Part shown: piece after piece, positions 48,914-58,002 of the stretch
How positions within the stretch are numbered: the first letter of the stretch is position 1
How the letters are laid out: each line of letters opens with the position of its first letter
DNA from: Allokutzneria sp. NRRL B-24872
Lineage (GTDB): Bacteria; Actinomycetota; Actinomycetes; Mycobacteriales; Pseudonocardiaceae
Direction of reading: 5' to 3'
NCBI RefSeq assembly: GCF_002155965.1
Contig: NZ_MUMH01000015.1
Span: forward strand, 1 to 64,000
DNA length: 64,000 nt
The notes under the pieces: generated by a model
Database searches by the model: none
What the model was told of the DNA's origin: nothing
The model's input: the letters and a program-made list of their open reading frames with translations, nothing else
Position numbers and translations under genes: made by a program

Positions 48914-51151
48914 GTGACCATGCCCGACGCAAGCGCACCCAGCACGGACGAGATCAACCGGCTACTCGGCGGGGCACACCACGACCCCCACTCGGTGCTC
49001 GGCGCACACGCGCACCAGAAGGGCACCGCGGTCCGCGTGCTGCGCCCGCACGCCGACGAGGTCCACGTCGTCGTTGATGGGGAGAAGCACCGCCTCAACA
49101 AGGTGCACCACGGTGGGCTGTTCTCGGGTCTGGTCGACGCGCCGCCCGGGGACTATCAGTTGCAGGTGCGCTACGGCGAGCACGTGGACATCTCCGACGA
49201 CCCGTTCCGCTGGCTGCCAACGCTGGGCGAACTCGACCTGCACCTGATCGGCGAGGGTCGTCACGAACGACTGTGGGAAGTGCTCGGTGCGCGCCCGCAC
49301 AGCTACGACACCCCGAGCGGCACGGTCGCTGGCACGTCCTTCGCGGTGTGGGCGCCGAGCGCGCAGGGCGTGCGCGTGTGCGGCGACTTCGACGGCTGGA
49401 GCGGCGTCGCGACACCGATGCGCTCGCTCGGCTCCTCCGGCGTGTGGGAGATCTTCCTGCCCGGAGTGCTCGCGGGCACCAGGTACAAGTTCCGCATCCT
49501 CGGCAAGGACGGCAACTGGCACGAGAAGGCCGACCCGATGGCCTTCGCCACCGAAGTGCCGCCGCAGACCGCTTCCGTCGTCACGGAGTCCATCCACGAG
49601 TGGACCGACACCGCGTGGATCGCCGAGCGCGACGTCACCGACTGGTCGAGCGCGCCGATGAGCGTCTACGAGGTGCACCTCGGCTCGTGGCGTCCCGGCC
49701 TCGGATACCGGGAACTGGCCGAACAGCTGGCGAACTACGTCGCCGAGACCGGCTTCACCCACGTCGAACTGCTGCCCGTCGCCGAGCACCCCTTCGGCGG
49801 CTCCTGGGGTTACCAGGTCACCTCCTACTACGCGCCGACCGCGCGCTTCGGTTCCCCGGACGACTTCCGCTACTTCGTCGACCACCTGCACTCGCGCGGC
49901 ATCGGCGTGATCGTGGACTGGGTGCCCGCGCACTTCCCCAAGGACTCGTGGGCGCTCGCGCGCTTCGACGGCACACCGCTGTACGAGCACGCCGACCCGC
50001 GACGTGGCGAGCAGCCGGACTGGGGCACGCTCGTGTTCGACTTCGGGCGCAGCGAGGTCCGCAACTTCCTCGTCGCGAACGCGCTGTACTGGCTGGAGGA
50101 GTTCCACGTCGACGGCCTGCGCGTGGACGCGGTCGCCTCGATGCTCTACCTCGACTACTCGCGCAACGAGGGCGAGTGGCTGCCCAACGTCCACGGTGGG
50201 CGGGAGAACCTCGACGCGGTGCGGTTCCTCCAGGAGCTGAACGCGACCGTCTACAAGAGACACCCCGGCGTGATGATGATCGCCGAGGAGTCCACGGCGT
50301 GGCCCGGTGTCACGCGGCCCACGCACCTCGGTGGCCTCGGTTTCGGCTTCAAGTGGAACATGGGCTGGATGCACGACGCGCTGCACTACCTCGCGCGCGA
50401 GCCGATCCACCGCTCCTACCACCACAACGAGATGACGTTCTCGCTGATGTACGCGTGGAGCGAGAACTACACGCTGCCGCTGTCGCACGACGAGGTCGTG
50501 CACGGCAAGGGCTCGCTGTGGGGCCGGATGCCGGGCGACGACTGGAACAAGGCCGCGAACCTCCGCGCGCTGCTCGCCTACATGTGGGCCCACCCCGGCA
50601 AGAAGCTGCTGTTCATGGGCGGGGAGTTCGGTCAGGTCCAGGAGTGGGCCGAATCCCGTTCGCTGGACTGGCACCTGCTCGGCGAGCGGCTGCACGGCGG
50701 GATCGCCGCGCTCATGGGCGACCTCAACGCCTTCTACCGCTCCGCGCCCGCGATGTACGCGAAGGACACCTCGCCAGAGGGCTTCTCGTGGATCGACGCC
50801 AACGACTCCGGTGGCAACGTGCTCAGCTTCGTCCGGCTCGCCGACGGCGCCGAGCCCGTGGTGTGCGTCGCCAACTTCTCCGGCGGCCCGCACCTCAACT
50901 ACCGCGTCGGCCTGCCCCATGGCGGCATGTGGCGCGAGGCGGTCAACACCGACGCCGAGAGCTACGGCGGTTCCGGTGTCGGCAACCTCGGCTCCGTGCG
51001 CGCGGAGGCCAAGCCGTGGCACGGCCGCACCCACTCCGCCGTGCTCCAGCTCCCGCCGTCCGGAGTGCTGCTGCTGACCCCCGACGTCCTCGCGGTCCCC
51101 GACACCCCGGACCTCGAAGCCGCCCCGGAGCTGTTGGAGAGCGGCGAGTAG
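48914..51151 (+). CDS. glgB: 1,4-alpha-glucan branching enzyme GlgB
   Basis: A 745-residue GH13_9 enzyme that makes alpha-1,6 branches. Two N-terminal beta-sandwich domains (second CBM48, '[21 protein letters not shown]') precede the barrel. Nucleophile Asp405 is in '[18 protein letters not shown]', Glu458 in '[12 protein letters not shown]', and '[22 protein letters not shown]' is the GlgB signature. The C-terminal beta domain ends with a short acidic tail. The start is GTG 48914, with ATG 48920 as an alternative. It has its own 168-bp leader and is not in the treS-mak overlap chain. Works with GlgE to build branched glucan. Confidence 0.97.
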   Translation: MTMPDASAPSTDEINRLLGGAHHDPHSVLGAHAHQKGTAVRVLRPHADEVHVVVDGEKHRLNKVHHGGLFSGLVDAPPGDYQLQVRYGEHVDISDDPFRWLPTLGELDLHLIGEGRHERLWEVLGARPHSYDTPSGTVAGTSFAVWAPSAQGVRVCGDFDGWSGVATPMRSLGSSGVWEIFLPGVLAGTRYKFRILGKDGNWHEKADPMAFATEVPPQTASVVTESIHEWTDTAWIAERDVTDWSSAPMSVYEVHLGSWRPGLGYRELAEQLANYVAETGFTHVELLPVAEHPFGGSWGYQVTSYYAPTARFGSPDDFRYFVDHLHSRGIGVIVDWVPAHFPKDSWALARFDGTPLYEHADPRRGEQPDWGTLVFDFGRSEVRNFLVANALYWLEEFHVDGLRVDAVASMLYLDYSRNEGEWLPNVHGGRENLDAVRFLQELNATVYKRHPGVMMIAEESTAWPGVTRPTHLGGLGFGFKWNMGWMHDALHYLAREPIHRSYHHNEMTFSLMYAWSENYTLPLSHDEVVHGKGSLWGRMPGDDWNKAANLRALLAYMWAHPGKKLLFMGGEFGQVQEWAESRSLDWHLLGERLHGGIAALMGDLNAFYRSAPAMYAKDTSPEGFSWIDANDSGGNVLSFVRLADGAEPVVCVANFSGGPHLNYRVGLPHGGMWREAVNTDAESYGGSGVGNLGSVRAEAKPWHGRTHSAVLQLPPSGVLLLTPDVLAVPDTPDLEAAPELLESGE

Positions 51152-51276
51152 ATCCGCCGTAACCTTGCACGGACGAGCGGGTCGTTGAAGGTTAGGTGCT
51201 TAACCTTTAACGACTGGAACCACCTAATGCGCTGGACTTCGCTGCGGCGCGCGCGGTGATGCGGAAGGCTGACCGG

Positions 51277-52635
51277 GTGGGCATGTTCGACAACAGAGCG
51301 CTCCGCCGTGCCCTGTGCGGGATCGGCGCGTTCTGCGTGCTCGCCGCCTGCACCACTGCGGTTCCCGGAGAGCCTGTCGCGCGCACGGGCATCACCAAGG
51401 ACACAGTGGACCCGGGCTTCGTCAACGGCACGGATCACGGTGAGATCGACCAGCTCGCCGCGACGGTGGTCACCGACGTGCAGCAGTACTGGCGCGAAAA
51501 CTTCGAGCCCACGTTCGGCAAACCGTGGCAGCCGATCAACGGCTTCTACTCCGTGGACAGCAATGAACAGGCCGGGAAGCCGCCGCCGTGCACCTCGCAC
51601 ACCAGCGAACTCGAAGGCAACGCGCTGTACTGCGCGAGTGTGGACTCCGTGGTGTGGGACCGCGCCGCGTTGTTCCCCGTGCTGAACGCGAAGTACTCGG
51701 GTGCGGCGGTACTGCTGGTGCTGGCGCACGAGATCGGGCACGCGGTGCACCACCGCGCGGGCATCGGCGCGGAGGAACAGCGCAAGCAGCCGGAGCGCTA
51801 CCCGACGATCCTCACGGAGGCGATGGCCGACTGCTTCGCCGGAGCGACACTGCGCTGGGCGGTGGCCGGCAAAGCGCCACGGCTGCGCGTGACGCAGTCC
51901 GATGTGGACAGTGCGATGGGTGTGCTCACGGTGCTGCGCGATCCGATCGACACGGTTGACGTCGACGAAGCGACGCACGGCAACGCCTTCGACCGCGCGT
52001 CCGCGATGCAGGACGGGTACGCGGAGGGACCGCGGCGCTGCGCGGACATGACGGTGCAGAACCGCAGGTTCACGGTCAGCGAGAGCGCCGTGAGCCGACC
52101 CGCGCGGAGCTACCAGCAGTCGGTGGAGGCGATCAGCTCCGGACTCGACGGCTGGTTCGGCGGGCTGGTTCGGCGCAACGGCGGTCAGTGGAGCAAGCCG
52201 AACACCGGGGCGGGAGCGAGCTGCGGCGGTCAGGGGCCCGCGTCCTTCTGCGTCGCCGAGCACGCGATCCGGCTCGACGGCAGGGGTGAGCCGCAGCGGC
52301 TGCACGAGCAGATCGGCGACTACGCGGTCGGCGCCCTCCTGGCAGCCAGGTACGGCCTGGCCGCGATGGCCGCGCTCGGCCGCGGCGTCGGCGGCGCCGG
52401 AGCCGGTCGCGGCGCGCTCTGCCTCGCGGGCGCCTACAGCGACGCGGCCTCGCGCGGGGCTGACGGCAGCGCGGCGCTCGCACCCGGCGACCTGGACGAG
52501 GCCGTGCAGGTGCTGCTGGGCTACGACTACGGCTCGCGCGATGTCGCGGGCGCCGGGATCGCCTCCGGCTTCGACCGCCTCGCGGCGTTCCGCTCCGGCG
52601 TCCTCGGCGGCGCCAAGGCGTGCGGCATCGGCTGA
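51277..52635 (+). CDS. Putative zinc metallopeptidase lipoprotein with degenerate second domain (paralogue 1)
   Basis: A 452-residue lipoprotein (lipobox VLAAC). The first domain has HEIGH at residues 151-155 in 'LVLAHEIGHAVHHRAG' and a downstream 'TEAMADCFAGA' (Glu181), like the YpfJ neutral zinc peptidases. It continues to 'GNAFDRASAMQDGYAEGPRRCA'. The second half repeats the layout without the metal motif: 'SFCVAEHAIRLD', 'IGDYAVGALLAARYGLA', 'GALCLAGAYS', 'LAPGDLDEAVQVLL', 'ASGFDRLAAFRSGVLGGAKAC'. I chose GTG 51277, preceded by GGAAGG; ATG 51283 is close behind. The substrate is unknown. A paralogue lies 0.7 kb downstream. Confidence 0.82.
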   Translation: MGMFDNRALRRALCGIGAFCVLAACTTAVPGEPVARTGITKDTVDPGFVNGTDHGEIDQLAATVVTDVQQYWRENFEPTFGKPWQPINGFYSVDSNEQAGKPPPCTSHTSELEGNALYCASVDSVVWDRAALFPVLNAKYSGAAVLLVLAHEIGHAVHHRAGIGAEEQRKQPERYPTILTEAMADCFAGATLRWAVAGKAPRLRVTQSDVDSAMGVLTVLRDPIDTVDVDEATHGNAFDRASAMQDGYAEGPRRCADMTVQNRRFTVSESAVSRPARSYQQSVEAISSGLDGWFGGLVRRNGGQWSKPNTGAGASCGGQGPASFCVAEHAIRLDGRGEPQRLHEQIGDYAVGALLAARYGLAAMAALGRGVGGAGAGRGALCLAGAYSDAASRGADGSAALAPGDLDEAVQVLLGYDYGSRDVAGAGIASGFDRLAAFRSGVLGGAKACGIG

Positions 52636-52812
52636 GAACCCGGAGAAACAGTTTCAGTTTCACATTTCTCACCACGGCTTTTCATGCACGACCAAAACAC
52701 TCATCAAACAGTTCTTGTTCACATTGACGACAATTCTTGGCGACATTTAATATTTCACCACACGGTCAACATGAATCAATTCACTGACTTTCTCGGAAGA
52801 AATGGGGCGACG
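52636..52812 (+). promoter_or_regulatory. AT-rich promoter region of the 52813 gene
   Basis: This 177-bp stretch is markedly AT-rich compared with everything around it. TTGACG (52724-52729) followed by TAATAT (52748-52753) with an 18-base spacer fits a housekeeping-type promoter for the small secreted protein gene. The upstream part is a possible UP-element-like or foreign segment. Confidence 0.5.
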
Positions 52813-53145
52813 ATGAGCAAGGCAGTGAGGACGGTGTTCGCCGCAGGTGTCGCCGCCGCGATCCTCCTGGGTGCCTCCCCCAGCGCCCTCGCGGAGAACG
52901 GCGTTGCCAAGTCCGGGAGGACCGACCAGTCCATGAACGGGCTGAAGTGCGTCAACGAATGGTTCAACACCTACGGCGGCACGAAGTGCGCGGGCTCGGG
53001 AGCAGCAGCGACCGAACAGATGTGGCGCCTGCACGTGGCCTGTTCCACGCAGACCGACTACACCGGCGGCTGGCACACGGGGCCCGGCAGCGACGGATTC
53101 GAGTGCAAGTTCGGCGTGCAGAGCACCAGCGTGGAGTTCCAGTAG
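52813..53145 (+). CDS. Small secreted four-cysteine protein between two metallopeptidase lipoproteins
   Basis: A 110-residue preprotein. A signal peptide ('SKAVRTVFAAGVAAAILLGASPSALA') leaves about 82 residues with Cys46, Cys59, Cys77 and Cys98, enough for two disulfides. It is rich in Gly, Thr and Trp ('CVNEWFNTYGGTKCAGSG', 'DYTGGWHTGPGSDGFECKFG'). I recognise no family. I chose ATG 52813, which puts the signal peptide first; the frame is open from 52684. It has a separate AT-rich promoter and a strong 18-bp terminator, so it may be highly expressed. Function unknown; cleavage or processing by the flanking peptidases is possible. Confidence 0.72.
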   Translation: MSKAVRTVFAAGVAAAILLGASPSALAENGVAKSGRTDQSMNGLKCVNEWFNTYGGTKCAGSGAAATEQMWRLHVACSTQTDYTGGWHTGPGSDGFECKFGVQSTSVEFQ

Positions 53146-53183
53146 TTTCTCGCGTTCCTCCGGAGAGCTGACTCCGGACCCCG

Positions 53184-53230
53184 GCGGGGTGGATTCCGTG
53201 CTGTGCAGGGCGGCACGGAATCCACCCCGC
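53184..53230. terminator. Strong hairpin terminator after the 52813 gene
   Basis: Perfect 18-base arms (53184-53201 and 53213-53230, outer GCGGGGTGG) with an 11-base loop, 38 bases after the stop. No T tract, as is usual in actinomycetes. Confidence 0.8.
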
Positions 53231-53358
53231 TCCCCCTCCGCAAGGAGCGAGCGCCCCCCAGTCGGTGAGTACGCGGCCAGCGCGGCCCGTCGGACGGTAC
53301 GGTTTGGCGGCGTCGGCCGCGTTCGGCCGAATCCGCGGGTGGGCGAAGGAGTACGCAC

Positions 53359-54807
53359 GTGCTGATGGGGGCGGCTCGACGGAGAGCGGTGCGGGTCACG
53401 GCGCTGGTGGCGGCGCTGCTGCTGGCAGCCGGCTGCACAACGGTGATCAGGGGCGAGGCCAAGCGCGTCGGCGCGGTCGTCGACCCCGGCAGCGCTGCCG
53501 GCCTGAAGGTCACCGAGGGCGCCAGCGGCCCCCGCTCGGGCGTGGCGGACGCCCAGATCACCGTGGAGAACGCCGACGACGGCGTCATGGACCGACTGGC
53601 CAGCAACGCCGTCACCGACGTGCAGAGGTACTGGCTCGAGCAGTTCCCGCTCACCTTCGGCAAGCCCTACGAGCCGCTGCGCAGGCTCGCGTCGTGGGAC
53701 TCCGGCGGCAAGAACATGGTGCTGTGCAAGAGCAACACCGCCGGCGTGGAGAACGCGTTCTTCTGTCCGTCCGAGGACCTCATCGCGTGGGACCGGGGCG
53801 GCCTGCTGCCGATGCTGAGCACCAACTACGGCCCGATGGCCGTGGTCGCCGTGCTCGCGCACGAGGTCGGCCACGCCGTCGGCCACCGCAGCGGCGTCAC
53901 CAAGCTCGGCATGCCGACGATCATCGCCGAGCAGCAGGCGGACTGCTTCACCGGCGCGTTCTTCCGGCACGTCGCCGAGGGCAAGGCCGAGCACTTCGAG
54001 GTCTCCACCGGCGAGGGCCTGAGCAAGGTGCTCGGCGCCATGTTCGCGCTGCGCGACTCGGTCGGCTCCTCCTACACCAAGCGCGGCGCGCACGGCAACG
54101 CCTTCGACCGGGTCACCGCGTTCCAGTTCGGCTTCGGCCAGGGCCCGAAGCGCTGCGCGGCCATGGACGCCAAGGACATCGACGCGCGGATCACCGAGTA
54201 CACCTTCGCCAAGCAGGACGACACCAAGGGCAACCTGCCGGTCAACGAGCAGACCGTGAAGGCGATCGTGGAGAACCTCCAGGCCGTCCACAAGGACACC
54301 GGAGCCGCTCCGCCCGAGATCACCTTCGGCGGTTCCTGCGCGGCGGCGGCGGGAGCGGCGGCGACCTACTGCGAGAGCAGCAACACCGTCGCGCTGGACA
54401 TGGAACGGCTGGCCCAGCTCGGCAAGGCGCCCGCGAAGCAAGAACGCGCCCGCGCGATCGGCGACTTCGCGGCGTTCGGCGAGATCGCCTCGCGCTACGT
54501 GCTCTCCGTGCAGAAGGCCGTCGGGATGAAGCTGACCGGCGAGGTGGCCGGGCTGCGCACCGCGTGCATGGTCGGCAACTGGGCGGGCAGCCTGCTCCAG
54601 CGCCCGTACGGCGGCCGCAACCCCGTCGGAACGCTGCGGATCTCCCCCGGCGACCTGGACGAGGCGATCACCCAGCTGCTCACCGAGAACACGGGGATGG
54701 CGGCCGACGTCAACGGGAAGGGCGTGCCGTCCGGCTTCGCGCGGGTCGAGGCCTTCCACGTCGGCTTCCTCGACGGCATCTCCGCCTGCACCGAGGACTT
54801 CCGCTAG
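53359..54807 (+). CDS. Putative zinc metallopeptidase lipoprotein with degenerate second domain (paralogue 2)
   Basis: A 482-residue lipoprotein (lipobox LLAAGC). HEVGH is at residues 168-172 in 'AVLAHEVGHAVGHRSG', with 'IAEQQADCFTGAFF' (Glu191) as the third-ligand region and 'GNAFDRVTAFQFGFGQGPKRCA' closing the first domain. The second half repeats the pattern without HExxH: 'TYCESSNTVALDMERL', 'IGDFAAFGEIASRYVLS', 'TACMVGNWAGSL', 'ISPGDLDEAITQLL', 'SGFARVEAFHVGFLDGISAC'. GTG 53359 is preceded by GAAGGAG. Same architecture as the gene at 51277, so the two arose by duplication. Confidence 0.84.
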   Translation: MLMGAARRRAVRVTALVAALLLAAGCTTVIRGEAKRVGAVVDPGSAAGLKVTEGASGPRSGVADAQITVENADDGVMDRLASNAVTDVQRYWLEQFPLTFGKPYEPLRRLASWDSGGKNMVLCKSNTAGVENAFFCPSEDLIAWDRGGLLPMLSTNYGPMAVVAVLAHEVGHAVGHRSGVTKLGMPTIIAEQQADCFTGAFFRHVAEGKAEHFEVSTGEGLSKVLGAMFALRDSVGSSYTKRGAHGNAFDRVTAFQFGFGQGPKRCAAMDAKDIDARITEYTFAKQDDTKGNLPVNEQTVKAIVENLQAVHKDTGAAPPEITFGGSCAAAAGAAATYCESSNTVALDMERLAQLGKAPAKQERARAIGDFAAFGEIASRYVLSVQKAVGMKLTGEVAGLRTACMVGNWAGSLLQRPYGGRNPVGTLRISPGDLDEAITQLLTENTGMAADVNGKGVPSGFARVEAFHVGFLDGISACTEDFR

Positions 54808-54840
54808 ACAGTGGGGCCGGGCGCACCCGGCCCCACTGTC
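54807..54840. terminator. Bidirectional terminator between paralogue 2 and the YbbN-type gene
   Basis: Perfect 15-base arms GACAGTGGGGCCGGG (54807-54821) and CCCGGCCCCACTGTC (54826-54840) with loop CGCA. The left arm begins in the stop codon of the metallopeptidase gene. Confidence 0.85.
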
Positions 54841-54847
54841 ATGAGCG

Positions 54848-55837
54848 TCAGAACAGGGCGCTGGCCAGGTTGCGGCGCGCCAGCGCGACCCGCTGGTCGT
54901 CAGCGGGGAAGAGCTCGAAGAGTCCGACCAGGTGCTGGCGCGCGCGGTCGCGGTCCTCGCCCGCGGTGCGGCGCACGGTCTCGATCAGCCGCGCGAACGC
55001 CTCGTCGACCCGCTGCTCGGCGATCTCCACGTCGGCGGCGGTGAGCTGCGCGTCGACGTCGTCGGGGTTCGCGTCCGCCGTGGCGACCGCACCCGAGCCG
55101 GCCTGCTCAGCGCGCGCGGTGAAACGCACCTGCGCGAGCGCGGCCTTGGCGTCCTCGTTCGCGGGCTCGACGGAGAGGATCTGCTCGTAGGCGGCCTCGG
55201 CGGCGGCGTAGTCGCCCCGCTCGAAGGCGTCCTCGGCCTCGGTGAAGCGGGGGTCCTCGGGCTGCTCGGCCTCGGCGGCACCACCACCGGCGGCGGCGCG
55301 CTCCTCGGCGGCCTTGATGCCGGGGAGACGGTCGCGCAGCGCCTCGATCAGGGAGCCGATCCACTGGCGCAGCTGCGGCTCCGGCTGCAGTCCGGGAATG
55401 CCGTCCAGGACCTGGCCGCCCGCGATGGCGACGGTCATCGGCACCGACTGCACGCCGAAGGCCTGCGCGATGCGCGGGTTGGCGTCGATGTCGACGCTGG
55501 CGAGGACCCAGGTCCCGTTGCTCTCCGAGGAGAGCCGCTGCAGGACCGGGGACAGCTGCTGGCTCTCCTCGCTCCAGCTCGCGCGCAGGTCCACGATGAC
55601 CGGCACCTGCAGGGAGCGTTCGAGCACGTCCTGCTGGAAGGTCGCCTCGCTGACCTCGACGACCCACTCGCCGGAGGCGGCGGGCGCGGAGCCGGGCGCA
55701 GAAGGGGCGGCCGGACGGCTCTGCTGGCGGGAGGTGGCCTCCGCCCGCGCCTTGACCGCCGAGAGGTCCACGGCGCCGGCGAGCGCGGCGGAGAGGGCGG
55801 CGTTCTGACGTCGATCTGGCCTTGTCACGTCCTCCAT
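54848..55837 (-). CDS. YbbN-type thioredoxin-fold/TPR protein lacking the CxxC motif
   Basis: A 329-residue cytosolic protein. A thioredoxin fold spans about residues 57-170. Where thioredoxin has WCGPC this reads '[12 protein letters not shown]' (Trp88, Ser89 ... Ser92), so it is redox-inactive; the cis-proline loop '[11 protein letters not shown]' remains. TPR-like repeats follow ('[39 protein letters not shown]'). Such proteins are chaperone-like in E. coli (YbbN), and Rv1324 near glgB is the mycobacterial counterpart. I chose ATG 55837. Its start overlaps the end of the Abi-like gene by 13 bases. Confidence 0.9.
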   Translation of the reverse strand: MEDVTRPDRRQNAALSAALAGAVDLSAVKARAEATSRQQSRPAAPSAPGSAPAASGEWVVEVSEATFQQDVLERSLQVPVIVDLRASWSEESQQLSPVLQRLSSESNGTWVLASVDIDANPRIAQAFGVQSVPMTVAIAGGQVLDGIPGLQPEPQLRQWIGSLIEALRDRLPGIKAAEERAAAGGGAAEAEQPEDPRFTEAEDAFERGDYAAAEAAYEQILSVEPANEDAKAALAQVRFTARAEQAGSGAVATADANPDDVDAQLTAADVEIAEQRVDEAFARLIETVRRTAGEDRDRARQHLVGLFELFPADDQRVALARRNLASALF

Positions 55838-56472
55838 CCTGACACGCCGCCGACAGCGCCGGGGACCCAGCACCCGGCCCCGACCCACGCGCGCGATGAC
55901 GGGCAGATCCACCCCGCGACCACCAGCGCGTCCGCCCGCAGGCGGCGCAGCGGGCGGTTGTGCACGGGTTCGTGGTGCGCGATCCGGTTCCGCAGCTCGT
56001 GCAGCCCCGCGACCTTGTCGTGCACCTCGCGACGAAGACCTGACGCCCCGGGGAAGGCGTCCTTCAGGCAGGTGCGCCAGAGCGTGCGGTCGTACCTGGC
56101 GGCGAGCAGGTACCGCCAGAAGCCGAACGGCAGCTCCGCCACCACGCGGCCCGGGGTCGCGGTCCGCCCGTTCCTGGCGACCCTGGCCTGCGCCGAAGCG
56201 ATGTCCTTCTGCGCCTTCTCGGTCAGCAGCCCCGCGAGGGGGACGTACCAGTCCGCGCGCCCGCTCCGGTCGACCAGCGCGGAGTGCATCGCGTTGCGCA
56301 CCAACACCTCGACGTGGCCGAGCGTTCGCCAGAAGGCCGCGCTGATCCGGGCGTTCTGCTCGTAGAGCGTCAGTGCCGCGCCGAGGTCTCCCCCGCACAC
56401 CGCCCGGTAGGGAGCCAGCCGCTCCGCCGACAACCGCTGCTCCAGCAGTGCGTTCAGGGTGGGGTTTGTCAT
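55825..56472 (-). CDS. Abi-like protein with HEPN-type RxxxxH motif
   Basis: A 215-residue protein of the Abi/CAAX-independent abortive-infection-like family. Features are '[25 protein letters not shown]', '[24 protein letters not shown]' and '[22 protein letters not shown]', in which Arg161-x4-His166 fits the HEPN ribonuclease signature. The helical layout suits an RNase toxin or phage-defence effector. No antitoxin-like partner is evident. It overlaps the YbbN-type gene by 13 bases on the same strand. ATG 56470-56472 follows a GTG. A structured leader lies upstream. Defence function is inferred. Confidence 0.75.
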   Translation of the reverse strand: MTNPTLNALLEQRLSAERLAPYRAVCGGDLGAALTLYEQNARISAAFWRTLGHVEVLVRNAMHSALVDRSGRADWYVPLAGLLTEKAQKDIASAQARVARNGRTATPGRVVAELPFGFWRYLLAARYDRTLWRTCLKDAFPGASGLRREVHDKVAGLHELRNRIAHHEPVHNRPLRRLRADALVVAGWICPSSRAWVGAGCWVPGAVGGVSGWRT

Positions 56473-56499
56473 CACCGGGCGGCTCCGGTAGAGTCTTCG

Positions 56500-56560
56500 A
56501 CGAAGACCCCGGTCGCCTCTGTCCTTCGGGACATGCCGCCGGGGTTATGTATTTTCCGGG
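56500..56560 (-). promoter_or_regulatory. Structured leader upstream of the Abi-like gene
   Basis: Read on the minus strand, ACCCCGG and CCGGGGT enclose a smaller hairpin GTCC-CGAA-GGAC, and nearer the gene is the tight palindrome GTCTTCG-T-CGAAGAC. All lie within 100 bases of the ATG. No known riboswitch class is recognised; transcriptional or translational control is possible. Confidence 0.35.
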
Positions 56561-56613
56561 GCGCTTCTCCGCCTTCGTCGATCACCGGTTCGTCGACCAT
56601 CAGGGCTCCTTCG

Positions 56614-56642
56614 CGTGGCGTGTCCGATGTGGACACGCCACG
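56614..56642 (-). terminator. Terminator after the SCO6745-like gene
   Basis: Perfect 12-base arms CGTGGCGTGTCC (56614-56625) and GGACACGCCACG (56631-56642) with loop GATGT, 61 bases past the stop on the minus strand. A second palindrome, TTTGCCA-TGG-TGGCAAA, lies at 56680-56696 nearer the stop. Confidence 0.65.
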
Positions 56643-56702
56643 CTAGCGCCACCCCCTGACGTTCCCTTCTGGGCGACGTTTTGCCATGGTGGCAAAGGAA
56701 AA

Positions 56703-57587
56703 TCACGTCACCAGGTGCAGCGCCATCGGGTTGGCGCGGAAGGCCTCGTTGCCCTCGGCGAGGGTGCGCGCGATCGGCGTGATCAACTCCGCGAAGCGCC
56801 GCGTCGCGTCCTCACCGATCTCCAGCCACGGCAGGATCGCGCCGTCGTCGGTCCGCTCCTCGCACCACGCGCGCACCTGGCGCCCAGCGGCGGTGAGCTC
56901 GCCGCCGTCGACGAGGCCGCGCTCGGTGAGCCGGTCCACCGCCTCCTGCCACTCCTGCTCGGTCCAGCGCCGGAACCCGCGCATGGCCTCGCCGGTCACC
57001 TCGTGGTCGGCCGCGTAGACCACCAGCGCCTCGCACGGGTCGAGTCCGGCGGCGACCAGGGTGGCGATGTGCCCGTCTCCCCTGGACTCGCGCAGGATCG
57101 TGGTCGCGTGCCACAGCGCGAGGTGCGGCGGTTCCGGCCACGGCAGCGCCGCGTTCGCCGCGGCGAGCGGGCGGCCGGTGATCGGGGCGGCGCTCGCGGC
57201 GGCGCGGCCCAGCTCGGCCAGCTCCGCGATCACCGGCCCGGACAACAGGTCCTCGCCGAGCAGGCGTCGCAGCGCGCCGTCCACCCCGGCCAGCCGCGTC
57301 GCCAGGAAGGTCTCCGGGGCGGCGAGCGCCCACGCGTCGGGCAGCGCCCGGTGCACCATCGTCGGCGGGAAGCTGTAGAACGTGGCGGTCACCAGCTCCG
57401 GGCTCGCCTCGCCGAAGGGCGCCGCGCGCTGGGCGAAGTAGCCCATCCAGCCGCCCTTGCAGCCGAGGCCGTCCGCCGCCGCGCGCGACTCCGGGGTGAA
57501 GTAGGTGAGGACGTGGTAGTTCTCGAACAGCGACCACAGCCTGCGCGCCGCGGCACGGCGCTCCTCAACGGTTCCGATGCTCAGCAC
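56703..57587 (-). CDS. Conserved SCO6745-like helical protein
   Basis: A 294-residue soluble protein resembling a conserved actinobacterial family (SCO6745 type). It opens 'RRAAARRLWSLFENYHVLTYFTPESRAAADGLGCKGGWMGYFAQRAAPFGEASPELVTATFYSFPPTMVHRALPDAW' and ends with a winged-helix-like part, 'RRWTEQEWQEAVDRLTERGLVDGGELTAAGRQVR'. The family is common in streptomycetes with unknown function. I chose GTG 57585-57587; the extension upstream is Arg/Pro-rich and non-typical. Its neighbours do not suggest a pathway. Confidence 0.82.
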   Translation of the reverse strand: MLSIGTVEERRAAARRLWSLFENYHVLTYFTPESRAAADGLGCKGGWMGYFAQRAAPFGEASPELVTATFYSFPPTMVHRALPDAWALAAPETFLATRLAGVDGALRRLLGEDLLSGPVIAELAELGRAAASAAPITGRPLAAANAALPWPEPPHLALWHATTILRESRGDGHIATLVAAGLDPCEALVVYAADHEVTGEAMRGFRRWTEQEWQEAVDRLTERGLVDGGELTAAGRQVRAWCEERTDDGAILPWLEIGEDATRRFAELITPIARTLAEGNEAFRANPMALHLVT

Positions 57588-57633
57588 ACCCCGACCATCC
57601 CACCCACCGGGACGACGCGGGCAGTGGCTCCGG

Positions 57634-57936
57634 TCACACGTCGCGGAGGTGCTCCTCAACGCGCTCCACCTTGGCGGTGAGCTGCCCGGTGTAGCCCGGT
57701 CGGATGTCGGCCTTGAGCACCAGGCTCACCCTGGGGGCATGCCGCTGCACCGCCTCGACGGCGCGGCGCACCACGGCCATCACCTCGTCCCAGCTCTCGC
57801 CCTCGACGGTGGTGAACATCGAGCTGGTCTCGTTGGGCAGACCCGATTCGCGCACCACCCGCACCGCGTCGGCGACCGCCGCGCTGACGCCGTCGGACTC
57901 CCCACCGAGCGGGCTCACGCTGAAGGACACGAGCAC
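57634..57936 (-). CDS. Thiamine-binding (MTH1187/YkoF-type) protein
   Basis: A 100-residue single-domain protein of the PF01910 family: '[63 protein letters not shown]', with the family pattern '[17 protein letters not shown]'. These proteins bind thiamine or related compounds. The start is GTG 57934-57936, preceded by a strong AGGAGGAGG site. It is divergent from the MarR gene at 58003, with 66 bp between. Confidence 0.9.
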   Translation of the reverse strand: MLVSFSVSPLGGESDGVSAAVADAVRVVRESGLPNETSSMFTTVEGESWDEVMAVVRRAVEAVQRHAPRVSLVLKADIRPGYTGQLTAKVERVEEHLRDV

Positions 57937-58002
57937 GTCGACCTCCTCCTTTGACCGAACAATCCGCTACTGACCAGTACAGCGCTGCTAGCGTGGCTTT
58001 CC

